Origin: Candidatus Hodarchaeota archaeon
GTDB taxonomy: Archaea; Asgardarchaeota; Heimdallarchaeia; Hodarchaeales; YT1-039
Direction: 5' to 3'
DNA length: 29,795 nt
NCBI GenBank assembly: GCA_016840025.1
Contig: JAEOTF010000370.1
Span: 1 to 29,795 of the forward strand
In this document: positions 7,953 to 15,330 of the stretch, piece by piece
Position numbering within the stretch: the first letter of the stretch is position 1
Layout of the letters: each line of letters begins with the position of its first letter
The notes under the pieces: generated by a model
Told to the model about the DNA's origin: nothing
Database searches by the model: none
The model's input: the letters and a program-made list of their open reading frames with translations, nothing else
Translations under genes and position numbers: made by a program

Positions 7953-8951
7953 ATGATCCTTATTGTTTCTGATCTCCATCTTGGGTCGGTAGGCACTGAC
8001 TGGCAGCAGTTTGAAAGTTTCTTAGAAGAAATACAGAACTGTAAAGACACACAACAAGGTAGATTTGCCAATACAACAACCCTATTGTTATTAGGCGATA
8101 TTTTTGATTTGCTTCGCGACCGCCTTGGCGACATCAGTCAGGAGTACAAAGATACGATTTTCCGTCGTTTAGAAAGTCTGAATAACCTTCCTGATTTTCA
8201 TGTTATTTACTTCGTAGGCAATCATGATATTTATCTAGAAAAATTTGATCGTGAGGGGCAAAGAACAGAAACTGAGATAATAGATCCTGTAGGCTTTCAA
8301 TTTTATGAAGAACAATGCTTTACGGCTCTGCTTCGCAATGTAAATGGTAACTGGCAGTTGAAATTATATGATGAGAAACCTGCGGGTTTTTGGAAGCGTA
8401 TAAAGCGATTTCTACGACGAATTATCCGAATAGGATATAATCCCGAAGCCTATAAACAGCTTAAATATGATACAACTTTTACTTTAGGGCAGTCTACTGC
8501 TGGAGAGGACTTTCTTTGCATTCTCTGTCATGGGTATCAATACGAATTTCTTGATAGCCTTGTAAAGGAAGCCAGCCTCCTCCTTAGTAAAATACCTGTA
8601 GGAGAATATGAAATCCTCCGAAAACTAATGGATTCTCTAGAACGACCATTGGTCAACATGCGGAAATTCTTTAAAAAACATAGTTTTAACTGGATACCAT
8701 TAGAACGGAAAACTATCCATCAAGCTTTTGATTCAGCTCCCTTTTCCTCCCAGATTGATTCTATTACACATGCGATCCTCGGTCATACCCATCTTGTTGA
8801 CCCTACCCCAACAACTCCTCCTGAACCTGCGAAAAAAACCGTAGATGGTTTAACAGTAGTAAATACGGGCTGTTGGCTCATGACTACGCCGAGTTATGTT
8901 ATTATTCATGATGACGGGAGTATAACCACCCATTTTTATGAAATGAGCTAA
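7953..8951 (+). CDS. Calcineurin-like metallophosphoesterase, copy 2 (tandem paralogue)
   Basis: 332 residues from the ATG at 7953, with GGAGG at 7940-7944 and 8-nt spacing. It begins with the same ten residues (MILIVSDLHL) as copy 1 and aligns along its whole length. The motifs are DLHLGS, LGDIFDLL, GNHD, CHGYQYEF and GHTH, so all metal ligands are kept; the second His of the fourth block in copy 1 is Tyr here. The basic amphipathic insert is also kept (WKRIKRFLRRIIRI) and is followed by a 5-6-residue longer loop. The 191-bp gap between copies is AT-rich and could hold a separate promoter. The copies have clearly diverged at synonymous sites, so the duplication is not recent and both appear to be under selection. 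Confidence 0.85.
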   Translation: MILIVSDLHLGSVGTDWQQFESFLEEIQNCKDTQQGRFANTTTLLLLGDIFDLLRDRLGDISQEYKDTIFRRLESLNNLPDFHVIYFVGNHDIYLEKFDREGQRTETEIIDPVGFQFYEEQCFTALLRNVNGNWQLKLYDEKPAGFWKRIKRFLRRIIRIGYNPEAYKQLKYDTTFTLGQSTAGEDFLCILCHGYQYEFLDSLVKEASLLLSKIPVGEYEILRKLMDSLERPLVNMRKFFKKHSFNWIPLERKTIHQAFDSAPFSSQIDSITHAILGHTHLVDPTPTTPPEPAKKTVDGLTVVNTGCWLMTTPSYVIIHDDGSITTHFYEMS

Positions 8952-9135
8952 AATCCAATTGTTTATACAAACTCCAACAAAGCTAGGATCCTTTTTTTGC
9001 CCGAGGAATGAATTATATCAACTATTTCGAAGTAATTCCTGTCTATGTTTCATTTAGGTATTTGTTTCATCTTGGGTTACTCAAATTATCTTATTGGTTA
9101 AATATTGATAGAAAGAGGATATTTATTAGGTTATT

Positions 9136-9705
9136 GTGGTTAAATTGGCTGCTAAATGTTTCTTTAAAATTCTATTAATGGGTGATGGTGCTGTGGGTAA
9201 GACTTCCCTACGACGTAAATTTATGGGAGAAAATATGGATGATAATTATGTTATGACGATTGGCGCTGATTTTGCAATACGTCGTGGGGTTATCAATGAC
9301 GATTTGCATGTTACTTATCAAATCTGGGACTTAGCAGGACAACCTCGATTTGATCAAGTACGAGGTGGTTTTTATAAGGGTGGACATGGTGCATTGATTG
9401 TTTGTGATCTTACACGACAGGAAACATTAGAAAGTATTGAAAAATGGATTGACGAAATGAAAAGTTCTCTTGGAAAGTTGGTTCCATTTCTTCTGATCGG
9501 TAATAAATCTGACTTACGCGATCAAATTCCAAATGGAGTTGCACGAGAAATGGGACAACAATATGCGGAAAAAATCTCACAACTCACTAAGGATTTGGGC
9601 TTCAGTGTTGAATTTTTGGAAACTTCCGCGTTGAATGGAATAAATGTCGATGAAGCTTTCAGTTCTCTTTCGAGAAAGATCTTACAACAAGGAAATGGCC
9701 AATAA
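9136..9705 (+). CDS. Rab/Ras-like small GTPase
   Basis: 189 residues from a GTG (a short AGGT lies 4 nt upstream). All G-boxes are intact: GDGAVGKT (16-23), switch-I Thr41 in TIGADF, WDLAGQ (64-69) with the catalytic Gln, NKSD (123-126) and ETSA (162-165). TIGADF and the FYKGGHGALIVCDLT stretch are closest to eukaryotic Rab-type GTPases, although Rab has WDTAGQERF where this has WDLAGQPRF. The C-terminus (KILQQGNGQ) has no Cys, so it cannot be prenylated like a Rab; membrane recruitment would need a partner. Such Rab-like GTPases are abundant in Asgard archaea and rare in other prokaryotes. Possible partners in this window are the longin/roadblock proteins and the 7TM protein, but they are not adjacent. 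It converges on the sugar kinase gene. Confidence 0.92.
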   Translation: MVKLAAKCFFKILLMGDGAVGKTSLRRKFMGENMDDNYVMTIGADFAIRRGVINDDLHVTYQIWDLAGQPRFDQVRGGFYKGGHGALIVCDLTRQETLESIEKWIDEMKSSLGKLVPFLLIGNKSDLRDQIPNGVAREMGQQYAEKISQLTKDLGFSVEFLETSALNGINVDEAFSSLSRKILQQGNGQ

Positions 9706-9719
9706 AACACCGATGCTGT

Positions 9720-10808
9720 TTAATATCCTAATAAATCCACTGAGAATGCTTTTGCTCCTGTATTCTCGATTTGTTTCTTTATTTTTTCATGGTCATTGGG
9801 AAAAAGAGCAATCATGCAACCTCCACTGCCAGACCCTACGATCTTAGCCCCATAGGCTCCTGCTTTTGTCGCAGCTTGAATCATTTTTTCAATAAGAGGT
9901 GTAGAACATTTCAACTTATCACGCAATAATTCATGATGTTTTGTTAGTAATAACCCAATTTCTTCAGGGTCTGGATTTGTATGTTGAAATAAGTCTCGTG
10001 CCTGAAGTGTTAGGTCGCGATTATTAAGAATAGCTATTGTCTTGCTTCTAATATCTCGAGAAAGATTACAACTCCTAATTTGTTTCTTTACTTGGTCAAG
10101 AGGGGTTGTTCTTGGATTAAAGCCTTCGATATTATTTGATAAATAGTGAAAGCCTTGTCTAAAAACGCTTTTTAATCGAGTTAAATCGCTGACAGTATCC
10201 TGTGTCTGAAGCGAATCACCGATCACGAAACCATTTTTTAAGGTAGGAGAAGGCTTAAATATTTCTACTTTTGGTTTTTTAGTGCATTCAAGGAAGATAA
10301 GCTTCTCTAATGCAATGGTATAGTGATCCATTATTCCTCCTGGCTCATTAAATTCTACTACTTCTGCTTTATGTGCCAAAGATGCGATTTTCAAAGAGTT
10401 TATGGGTTTTTGGTTGATCATGTGTAAAAATTTGGTCCAGCCTACACAAAGAGCACTAGATGATGAAAGTCCTTTCCCAATGGGGATTTGGCTCCAGATT
10501 CTAACATTGCATCCATATTTTATTTTTTCAACTTCCCGTTCAAAAACTACTAAACTACTTCTTAAATAATCTCTTTGGCTTTTATAATTGATTGGTTGGT
10601 CTAAAGAAAGAGTTACCTCACTGTCCATATCATTAAGAAGAATTTTGATTTTTTTTGACTTATTTGTAACCCCCTCGAAAAACATGTATCGGTTGATGGC
10701 AGCTGCTATTATTGGTAAGCCTAGGTAATCAGAGTGTTCTCCAAATAGGCAAATTCGAGAAGGAACTGAGCATTTTATTGTTAAATTGTTATTAGTCTTT
10801 GATACCAA
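9720..10808 (-). CDS. GHMP-family sugar kinase (galactokinase-like)
   Basis: 362 residues. The three GHMP signatures are present. CLFGEHSDYLG (20-30) matches the galactokinase-type N-terminal 'GEHTDY' motif that grips the sugar. GKGLSSSSA (111-119) is the phosphate-binding loop, GGIMDHY contains the likely catalytic Asp161, and KIVGSGSGGCM (~residue 330) is motif 3. It should phosphorylate C1 of a free sugar with ATP. The start is a TTG that overlaps the 3' end of the nucleotidyltransferase gene by 17 nt, implying translational coupling; AGGAG lies 12 nt upstream. Kinase plus nucleotidyltransferase gives sugar to sugar-1-phosphate to NDP-sugar, a salvage route for glycan building blocks. The sugar (galactose, an aminosugar, a heptose or another) cannot be told. 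Confidence 0.85.
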   Translation of the reverse strand: MVSKTNNNLTIKCSVPSRICLFGEHSDYLGLPIIAAAINRYMFFEGVTNKSKKIKILLNDMDSEVTLSLDQPINYKSQRDYLRSSLVVFEREVEKIKYGCNVRIWSQIPIGKGLSSSSALCVGWTKFLHMINQKPINSLKIASLAHKAEVVEFNEPGGIMDHYTIALEKLIFLECTKKPKVEIFKPSPTLKNGFVIGDSLQTQDTVSDLTRLKSVFRQGFHYLSNNIEGFNPRTTPLDQVKKQIRSCNLSRDIRSKTIAILNNRDLTLQARDLFQHTNPDPEEIGLLLTKHHELLRDKLKCSTPLIEKMIQAATKAGAYGAKIVGSGSGGCMIALFPNDHEKIKKQIENTGAKAFSVDLLGY

Positions 10809-11829
10809 TGAATTCTGTTTCTCCTGATGGATTTACATAGAAAATGCCTTGTTCTGCACTAATCTTAATTGTTGAGTCAGGTAACACGAGAACATTTGAG
10901 AGATTTACGTTTTCTTCTATCTTAACTCCTTTACCTAATATAACATTGGGACCAATACGCGTAGATGCAGCGATTTGAATGTTTCTATCAAACAGGACTG
11001 GTGGTGTGAGTGATGAGCCCATCTTCTGCTCAACCTGAGTCGAATCTTTAACTCGATCCAAGAAACGAAGATTACTCTTGAAATAATCATAAAGATTAGA
11101 AACGTGGCTTATTCTTTCTGGTAATAGTAATCCTCGAACTTTATTGCCTTCTTTAGCAAAAGAAGAGATCACTTGGGGCATTTCAAATTCTTGACGACTT
11201 GACATTTTTAAACTTCTAATTCTTTCAAAAACGGGAATATTTTCTTTAAAAGCATAAATACATGCACTGTTATATACACTTGGGGCTTCTGAAGGATCTG
11301 GTTTCTCTATTACGTCTAATATTTCAGTCCATGGATATTTATCATCTGCTTCTGCATCCCGAAATTCATGTTTTAGTTGGCAACTGCTACCCTTCGAGAT
11401 TTCATTAAGTGGAACCTTTTCTAAAGCAAGAGTGATTGCTGCTCCACTAATTTGGTGGTCATGTATCATTGCTTGGAGAAAGTCCTGTGGAAAAAGTGAA
11501 TCTCCTGCCATCACAATGAGGTCTTCGCTTAACCATCTTGGGGCTTGTACTTCACATTGTAAGACAGCATGAGCAGTACCCAAAAGTTCTGTCTGCTCAA
11601 AATATCTGACAGGTGTATCTAAATATTGATTTTTGAAATAACCGCGAATCTGTTCTCCTAGATGCCCAATCACTATAGCGATTTCTGAAATAGCAGGGAT
11701 TCTTGCTAATCCGTGGATTATATAACTAAGAAACGGTTTGTTTCCAAAAAGAAGCATTGGTTTAGGTATGACACGGGTCAGTGGTTCAAGGCGACGACCT
11801 TTACCTGCTGCTAGTATAATAGCTCTCAT
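10792..11829 (-). CDS. Sugar-phosphate nucleotidyltransferase with partial left-handed beta-helix tail
   Basis: 345 residues from the ATG at 11829 (GGAAAG a few nt upstream; ATG 11841 and TTG 11844 are in-frame alternatives). The N-terminus MRAIILAAGKGRRLEPLT followed by PKPM is the classic nucleotide-binding motif of NDP-sugar pyrophosphorylases. GTAHAV and VMAGDSLF (the Mg-binding Asp) follow, then IEKP. Residues ~280-325 (IAASTRIGPNVILGKGV and onward) show hexapeptide-repeat character, a short left-handed beta-helix like that of GlmU or archaeal Sugar-1-P enzymes. The reaction is NTP plus sugar-1-P to NDP-sugar plus PPi. It is paired by overlap with the GHMP kinase and preceded by the TrmB-type regulator on the same strand. 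Confidence 0.85.
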   Translation of the reverse strand: MRAIILAAGKGRRLEPLTRVIPKPMLLFGNKPFLSYIIHGLARIPAISEIAIVIGHLGEQIRGYFKNQYLDTPVRYFEQTELLGTAHAVLQCEVQAPRWLSEDLIVMAGDSLFPQDFLQAMIHDHQISGAAITLALEKVPLNEISKGSSCQLKHEFRDAEADDKYPWTEILDVIEKPDPSEAPSVYNSACIYAFKENIPVFERIRSLKMSSRQEFEMPQVISSFAKEGNKVRGLLLPERISHVSNLYDYFKSNLRFLDRVKDSTQVEQKMGSSLTPPVLFDRNIQIAASTRIGPNVILGKGVKIEENVNLSNVLVLPDSTIKISAEQGIFYVNPSGETEFIGIKD

Positions 11830-11843
11830 GTTACTTTCCATCA

Positions 11844-11887
11844 AAATGATTATTTGTAGAAATTTAAGTTTGTAAGCCTAATCATTT
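11844..11887. promoter_or_regulatory. Inverted repeat between regulator and nucleotidyltransferase genes
   Basis: Perfect 9-bp arms AAATGATTA (11844-11852) and TAATCATTT (11879-11887), 26 bp apart, fill much of the 82-bp gap. The position fits an operator for the downstream sugar genes or an mRNA stem near the ribosome site. The long spacer makes a simple terminator unlikely. Confidence 0.4.
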
Positions 11888-11911
11888 AGTGGTAGGGTGA
11901 AAAGCCATCAA

Positions 11912-12838
11912 TTAAATGTTTTTGGTTTTTTCAGTATTGAGTACCTTTTCTAGGGTTAATGGGGTGGCAGCATTCCAGAATTTCTGCCACACGAGACTAA
12001 AGAATTCCCTAAGACTTTGACTTTCTGCTCTGATGGCTTCATTCTGAGATTCCCGATAATTACTAAGGAAAAATAGATAGACTCGTTCATCGTCAACAAG
12101 AAGAAAAGATTGGGGAAACGGTTTGTTTAGGGCTCTAACTTCAATAGTTTCATCTATAAGCCCCCTTGCTAATGATTTTAACTTATGGGGATGTGCTCTT
12201 TTGAGAAAGATATCTGGATCGCCGATGAGAATTTGTAGTTGCACTCCACGTTCCAAGAAGTTCTGTATGCCATTATGAAAAGCACGTGGATCAAAAAGTC
12301 TAATAAAACTGCCACCTAACTGAGGATTTTCCAGAGAAGGGTCCCGAAGAGCGAGACAAAGTTTTTTCTGTGCAATTTTCATTTCTTGGGGGATGATCTC
12401 TCGAATATTATCCTCAGAGATTAGTGAAACTCGGGTACCGAGAAGCTCTTCATGTTGGTCATTCCAGATTTTTTGTAAAGTAGGCAAAATGCCCAATAAT
12501 TGTGAACTTTTTTCTTCAAGGAGCCTTCTACGTTTGAAAAGCCAATTGTCGATTGCTATACGAGGAGAAACCACACTAAATCGCTGTGGATTTTCACTGC
12601 TTAACGTCACTAACTCCTTCTCTTTAAGACGTCTGAAGATTTCATATATACGTGTCCGCTGGATTCCGGCTATTTTTGATAATTCAGCAGCAGTGAGCCT
12701 GTCATTCATAAGTAATATCATGTAAGTGCTAACTTCACTTTCTGAAAGGTCAAATAAGGTCTTCACTTTCTCTTTAAATTCGTTAAAATCATCTATTCTT
12801 TGAAAGGCTTTCGTTATTTTACTTGGTTCGGTTATCAT
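11912..12838 (-). CDS. TrmB-family transcriptional regulator
   Basis: 308 residues. Residues ~25-95 form a winged helix-turn-helix of TrmB type: LFDLSESEVSTYMILL, then LTAAELSKIAGIQRTRIYEIFRRLKEKELV. A short coiled stretch follows (LFKRRRLLEEKSSQLLGILPTL). The C-terminal half matches the TrmB effector region, which in characterised members binds sugars. TrmB proteins in Thermococcales and haloarchaea control sugar uptake and central sugar metabolism. Here the regulator lies upstream of, and on the same strand as, a sugar nucleotidyltransferase and kinase, so local control is likely. A perfect palindrome 20 nt before its start codon (12859-12873) would allow autoregulation. Confidence 0.85.
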   Translation of the reverse strand: MITEPSKITKAFQRIDDFNEFKEKVKTLFDLSESEVSTYMILLMNDRLTAAELSKIAGIQRTRIYEIFRRLKEKELVTLSSENPQRFSVVSPRIAIDNWLFKRRRLLEEKSSQLLGILPTLQKIWNDQHEELLGTRVSLISEDNIREIIPQEMKIAQKKLCLALRDPSLENPQLGGSFIRLFDPRAFHNGIQNFLERGVQLQILIGDPDIFLKRAHPHKLKSLARGLIDETIEVRALNKPFPQSFLLVDDERVYLFFLSNYRESQNEAIRAESQSLREFFSLVWQKFWNAATPLTLEKVLNTEKTKNI

Positions 12839-12858
12839 TAAATCACACTGAAGAAATT

Positions 12859-12873
12859 GTAACTTTAAGTTAC
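12859..12873. promoter_or_regulatory. 15-bp palindrome, candidate TrmB-type operator
   Basis: GTAACTT-T-AAGTTAC is a perfect 7+1+7 inverted repeat, centred 28 bp before the regulator's ATG at 12838. That is where an archaeal TATA box or transcription start would lie. The site fits a dimeric winged-HTH regulator acting on its own gene. I did not find a second copy in the window. Confidence 0.55.
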
Positions 12874-12950
12874 GATTTTTATTTCCATCTGTCTAACCAC
12901 TCCTCATCTATTAAGCTACGCCTGTTTTTGAAGATTGATAAGGGAATGTG

Positions 12951-12967
12951 CTGTCAGCTTCTGTCAG
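12951..12967. repeat. Direct repeat CTGTCAG with 10-bp period
   Basis: CTGTCAG occurs at 12951-12957 and 12961-12967, one helical turn apart, in the divergent intergenic region (12839-13108). Side-by-side half-sites of this kind can bind a regulator, but with only two copies chance is possible. Confidence 0.3.
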
Positions 12968-13026
12968 TACAAACTGGAAAAAATGCTTAATATGGGCTAC
13001 TTTTGTGCGTCGCTATACAAAACAGA

Positions 13027-13053
13027 GAATTAAATTGCAGTAGAGTTTAATTC
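13027..13053. promoter_or_regulatory. Inverted repeat upstream of the 4TM membrane protein
   Basis: Perfect 8-bp arms GAATTAAA (13027-13034) and TTTAATTC (13046-13053) have centres 19 bp apart and sit 55 bp before the ATG at 13109. The geometry (about two helical turns) fits an operator overlapping the promoter. Confidence 0.4.
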
Positions 13054-13108
13054 ATGACTAAAACTAATGTAAAAGTCCTTATGGACAAATCTAGAGGAAT
13101 GTTATAAA

Positions 13109-13534
13109 ATGACAGACGCACCTTTAATTAGTACAGTAATTGCAGTAGGTCTGTTGCCAGTAGCCGTTTTTTATTTACATGCATTTCAAAGTGGTCGTAA
13201 AACACTGGGATTTCATAAAACTTCTGGAACTCTGGCGATTCTTTGGGATGTTAATATGTCTTTAGGATATATGATGTATAGAGTCTTTGGTGGGGAAGTG
13301 GAAGGTGCTTCATTAGGTGCCACAGGGCTAATGCGACTATATTACATCCTTCACGGGATGTTTGGTTTAATAATTATAATAGTGGAGCTTAGTATGCTAA
13401 TAATTGGTATATTAACATGGAAACAGAAAATGGACAATAAATGGCACAAGCAACTTTCTCTGCCATTGTTTGTTACATGGTGGATTGCATTTTTGTCTGG
13501 AGAACTTTCATACATTCTACATTACGTATTATAA
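13109..13534 (+). CDS. Four-helix membrane protein with conserved-looking histidines, function unknown
   Basis: 141 residues with four hydrophobic segments at ~7-25, 40-59, 78-102 and 117-139. Histidines lie near or within them: H24, H36, H82, H113 and H138. Histidines in paired helices can ligate heme b, as in cytochrome b561-like and DUF420-like small membrane proteins; I could not match it firmly to either. Other features are WDVNMSLGYMMYR in helix 2 and FVTWWIAFLSGELSY in helix 4, both with an acidic residue inside or next to the membrane. GAGGA lies ~11 nt before the ATG. It is divergent from the TrmB-type gene and preceded by an inverted repeat. It could be redox-active or a heme chaperone; this is inference only. 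Confidence 0.6.
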   Translation: MTDAPLISTVIAVGLLPVAVFYLHAFQSGRKTLGFHKTSGTLAILWDVNMSLGYMMYRVFGGEVEGASLGATGLMRLYYILHGMFGLIIIIVELSMLIIGILTWKQKMDNKWHKQLSLPLFVTWWIAFLSGELSYILHYVL

Positions 13535-13654
13535 ACTGTCTCCTAATTTTTTTATTTTCATCACAGGCTTTTTCTAGAAAACTGAAGAGTCAAACTATTT
13601 TTTCTAAATTTTCTGCTTAGAATGACGGTACCAGCGTATCCTATCAAATCTGCA

Positions 13655-14092
13655 CTATTTAGCATATCTTGGGGTGTTTTTCTCAAACCATTGTGGAACT
13701 TGTGCATTATCAACTTTGTCTGAAGAAGGCATGTATGGCTTGATATCAATGATTGGCGTCCCTTCGAATGCATCAATCTGATCAATCCAGATTCGATGAT
13801 TATCATCGTTAACATTTGTGATTGCGACAATAGATAGACCAATTGGTGTTGGCCTACCTGGAGATCTGCTAGCAAAGACACCGGATAGTTCGGCGTCAGA
13901 CTGTGGAGGAAAATCTCTTAAATTTGAACGAGATGTCGCATTATCGTGACCAGTAATCCACCAAAGGACGATAATGTGCGAAAACTTCTCTAGATTTAGC
14001 ACAGCGGGCCAAAACTTCGAGTTAATTTCTAAGTAGACCGAATCATCATCAGGCTTTTTGATGGTTCCAACAACAGTGGCACGTAACTCCAT
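13655..14092 (-). CDS. trmO: TrmO-like tRNA (N6-threonylcarbamoyladenosine-37) methyltransferase
   Basis: 145 residues from the ATG at 14092, which has AGGTGA 8 nt upstream; a GTG at 14104 lies inside that ribosome site and is less likely. The signature GVFASRSPGRPTPIGLS matches the SAM-binding motif 'GVFATRSP.RPNPIG' of the TsaA/TrmO beta-barrel family. FEGTPIIDIKPYMP matches its second hallmark 'LDGTPVLDIKPY'. Bacterial TrmO methylates t6A37 of tRNA-Thr. This is a single-domain version about 145 residues long, as usual in archaea. It runs opposite to the genes on both sides; no operon partner is visible. Confidence 0.85.
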   Translation of the reverse strand: MELRATVVGTIKKPDDDSVYLEINSKFWPAVLNLEKFSHIIVLWWITGHDNATSRSNLRDFPPQSDAELSGVFASRSPGRPTPIGLSIVAITNVNDDNHRIWIDQIDAFEGTPIIDIKPYMPSSDKVDNAQVPQWFEKNTPRYAK

Positions 14093-14260
14093 ATTGATGT
14101 TCACCTTATCTAATTCATGATACTCTGTAAAGAATCGAACCTGTAAATCAATTTAAACATGATATGGATCGATGTCCAAGATATCTCCCTTTGCATGTAG
14201 CATATATTAATTAAATCTTCAATATCCTTGGATTTCTAGAGATTTTAGGAGATAACTTAA

Positions 14261-15295
14261 TTGGGATTATTTGATGTAGGTTTTATTGGAAGTTTAGAAA
14301 TACAAAATCGATTTATCCGTTCAGCGACAGCTGAATTTGCTGCGAATGAGGATGGAACTGTAATAGAAGAGTATTTTCAAATGTATTCAAACCTAGCGAA
14401 AGGTGAAGTGGGCCTTATAATTCAAGGGCATCTTTATGTTCTAGATGAAGGCAAAGCTCATGAAGGGATGGCTGGGATTTCCCAAGATCATCACTTAAGC
14501 GGTCTTAAACACCTTATTCAGCTCGTTCATAACACAGGGTCGGGGAGTGTTATTGCTGCTCAATTAAACCATGGTGGTGCTCATTCCTTTAGCACTAAAG
14601 CCCCTTCTTTTCGAGAAGATAGAGAAGTTCAAGTCATGACAGAGGAAGATATTGAAAATATTATTCAAGGATTTCGAGATGCAGCGAAGAGAGCAAAACA
14701 AGTAGGTTATGATGCTATTCAAATCCATGCAGCTCATGGCTATCTAGTGAGTCAGTTTCTTTCGAATAAGACGAATCAAAGAACTGATTCTTGGGGTGGA
14801 AGCTTAGAAAATCGTACGCAGCTCCTATTATCTGTTTATGATGCAATAAGATCCGCAGTAGGTCCCGATTTTCCTGTGTTCGCCAAAATCAATGGGTCAG
14901 ATGATCCAGTGGAAGGTTTTACAGTTGAAGAATGCTCCAAAGTTGTTGGATGGCTAGCAGAGGAAGGTCTCTCCGCAATTGAAGTAAGTGGTATGCAGTC
15001 ATCTCGAAAATTTAAGTCAGAAGATGAAGCCTATTTTACCGCTACGGGAAGAACAATCAAACAACGCATTGGTGATATGCCCCTTTCTTTAGTTGGAGGA
15101 ATTCGTTCCTTTTCGACCATGAAAAGATTACACGAGGAGTTTGCTGACTTTATTTCGATGTGTCGCCCCTTTATCCGAGAACCCGACATCGTACAAAAGT
15201 TCAGAAACGGAAAAGAAAAGGTTGATTGTATATCTTGTAACCGTTGTCGTGATGCACCCGGCATTGTTGATTGTTTAGCGAAAAGAGACAAATAA
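14261..15295 (+). CDS. Old Yellow Enzyme-family NADH:flavin oxidoreductase with C-terminal Cys cluster
   Basis: 344 residues from a TTG at 14261, supported by AGGAG at 14247-14251 with 9-nt spacing. It is a TIM-barrel flavoenzyme. NRFIRSATAE (16-25), QIHAAHGYLVSQFLS (154-168) with the catalytic-type His pair and Tyr161, and NQRTDSWGGSLENR (172-185) are diagnostic of the FMN-binding OYE fold. The C-terminus carries Cys323, Cys326, Cys329 and Cys338 (CISCNRC then C). This resembles the iron-sulfur site of 2,4-dienoyl-CoA and trimethylamine dehydrogenase relatives, but the protein stops there and lacks the flavodoxin-like and NAD(P)H domains. It probably reduces an activated C=C bond with electrons from another protein. 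The M20 peptidase gene follows 35 nt downstream, suggesting an operon. Confidence 0.85.
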   Translation: MGLFDVGFIGSLEIQNRFIRSATAEFAANEDGTVIEEYFQMYSNLAKGEVGLIIQGHLYVLDEGKAHEGMAGISQDHHLSGLKHLIQLVHNTGSGSVIAAQLNHGGAHSFSTKAPSFREDREVQVMTEEDIENIIQGFRDAAKRAKQVGYDAIQIHAAHGYLVSQFLSNKTNQRTDSWGGSLENRTQLLLSVYDAIRSAVGPDFPVFAKINGSDDPVEGFTVEECSKVVGWLAEEGLSAIEVSGMQSSRKFKSEDEAYFTATGRTIKQRIGDMPLSLVGGIRSFSTMKRLHEEFADFISMCRPFIREPDIVQKFRNGKEKVDCISCNRCRDAPGIVDCLAKRDK

Positions 15296-15330
15296 GGATC
15301 CCTTTAGAAAACTATCTGGAGCTTGCATAA

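Noticed and set aside
13561..13881. 106-codon minus-strand frame overlapping TrmO
   Set aside because: It overlaps the strongly matched TrmO frame on the same strand and has no recognisable motif.
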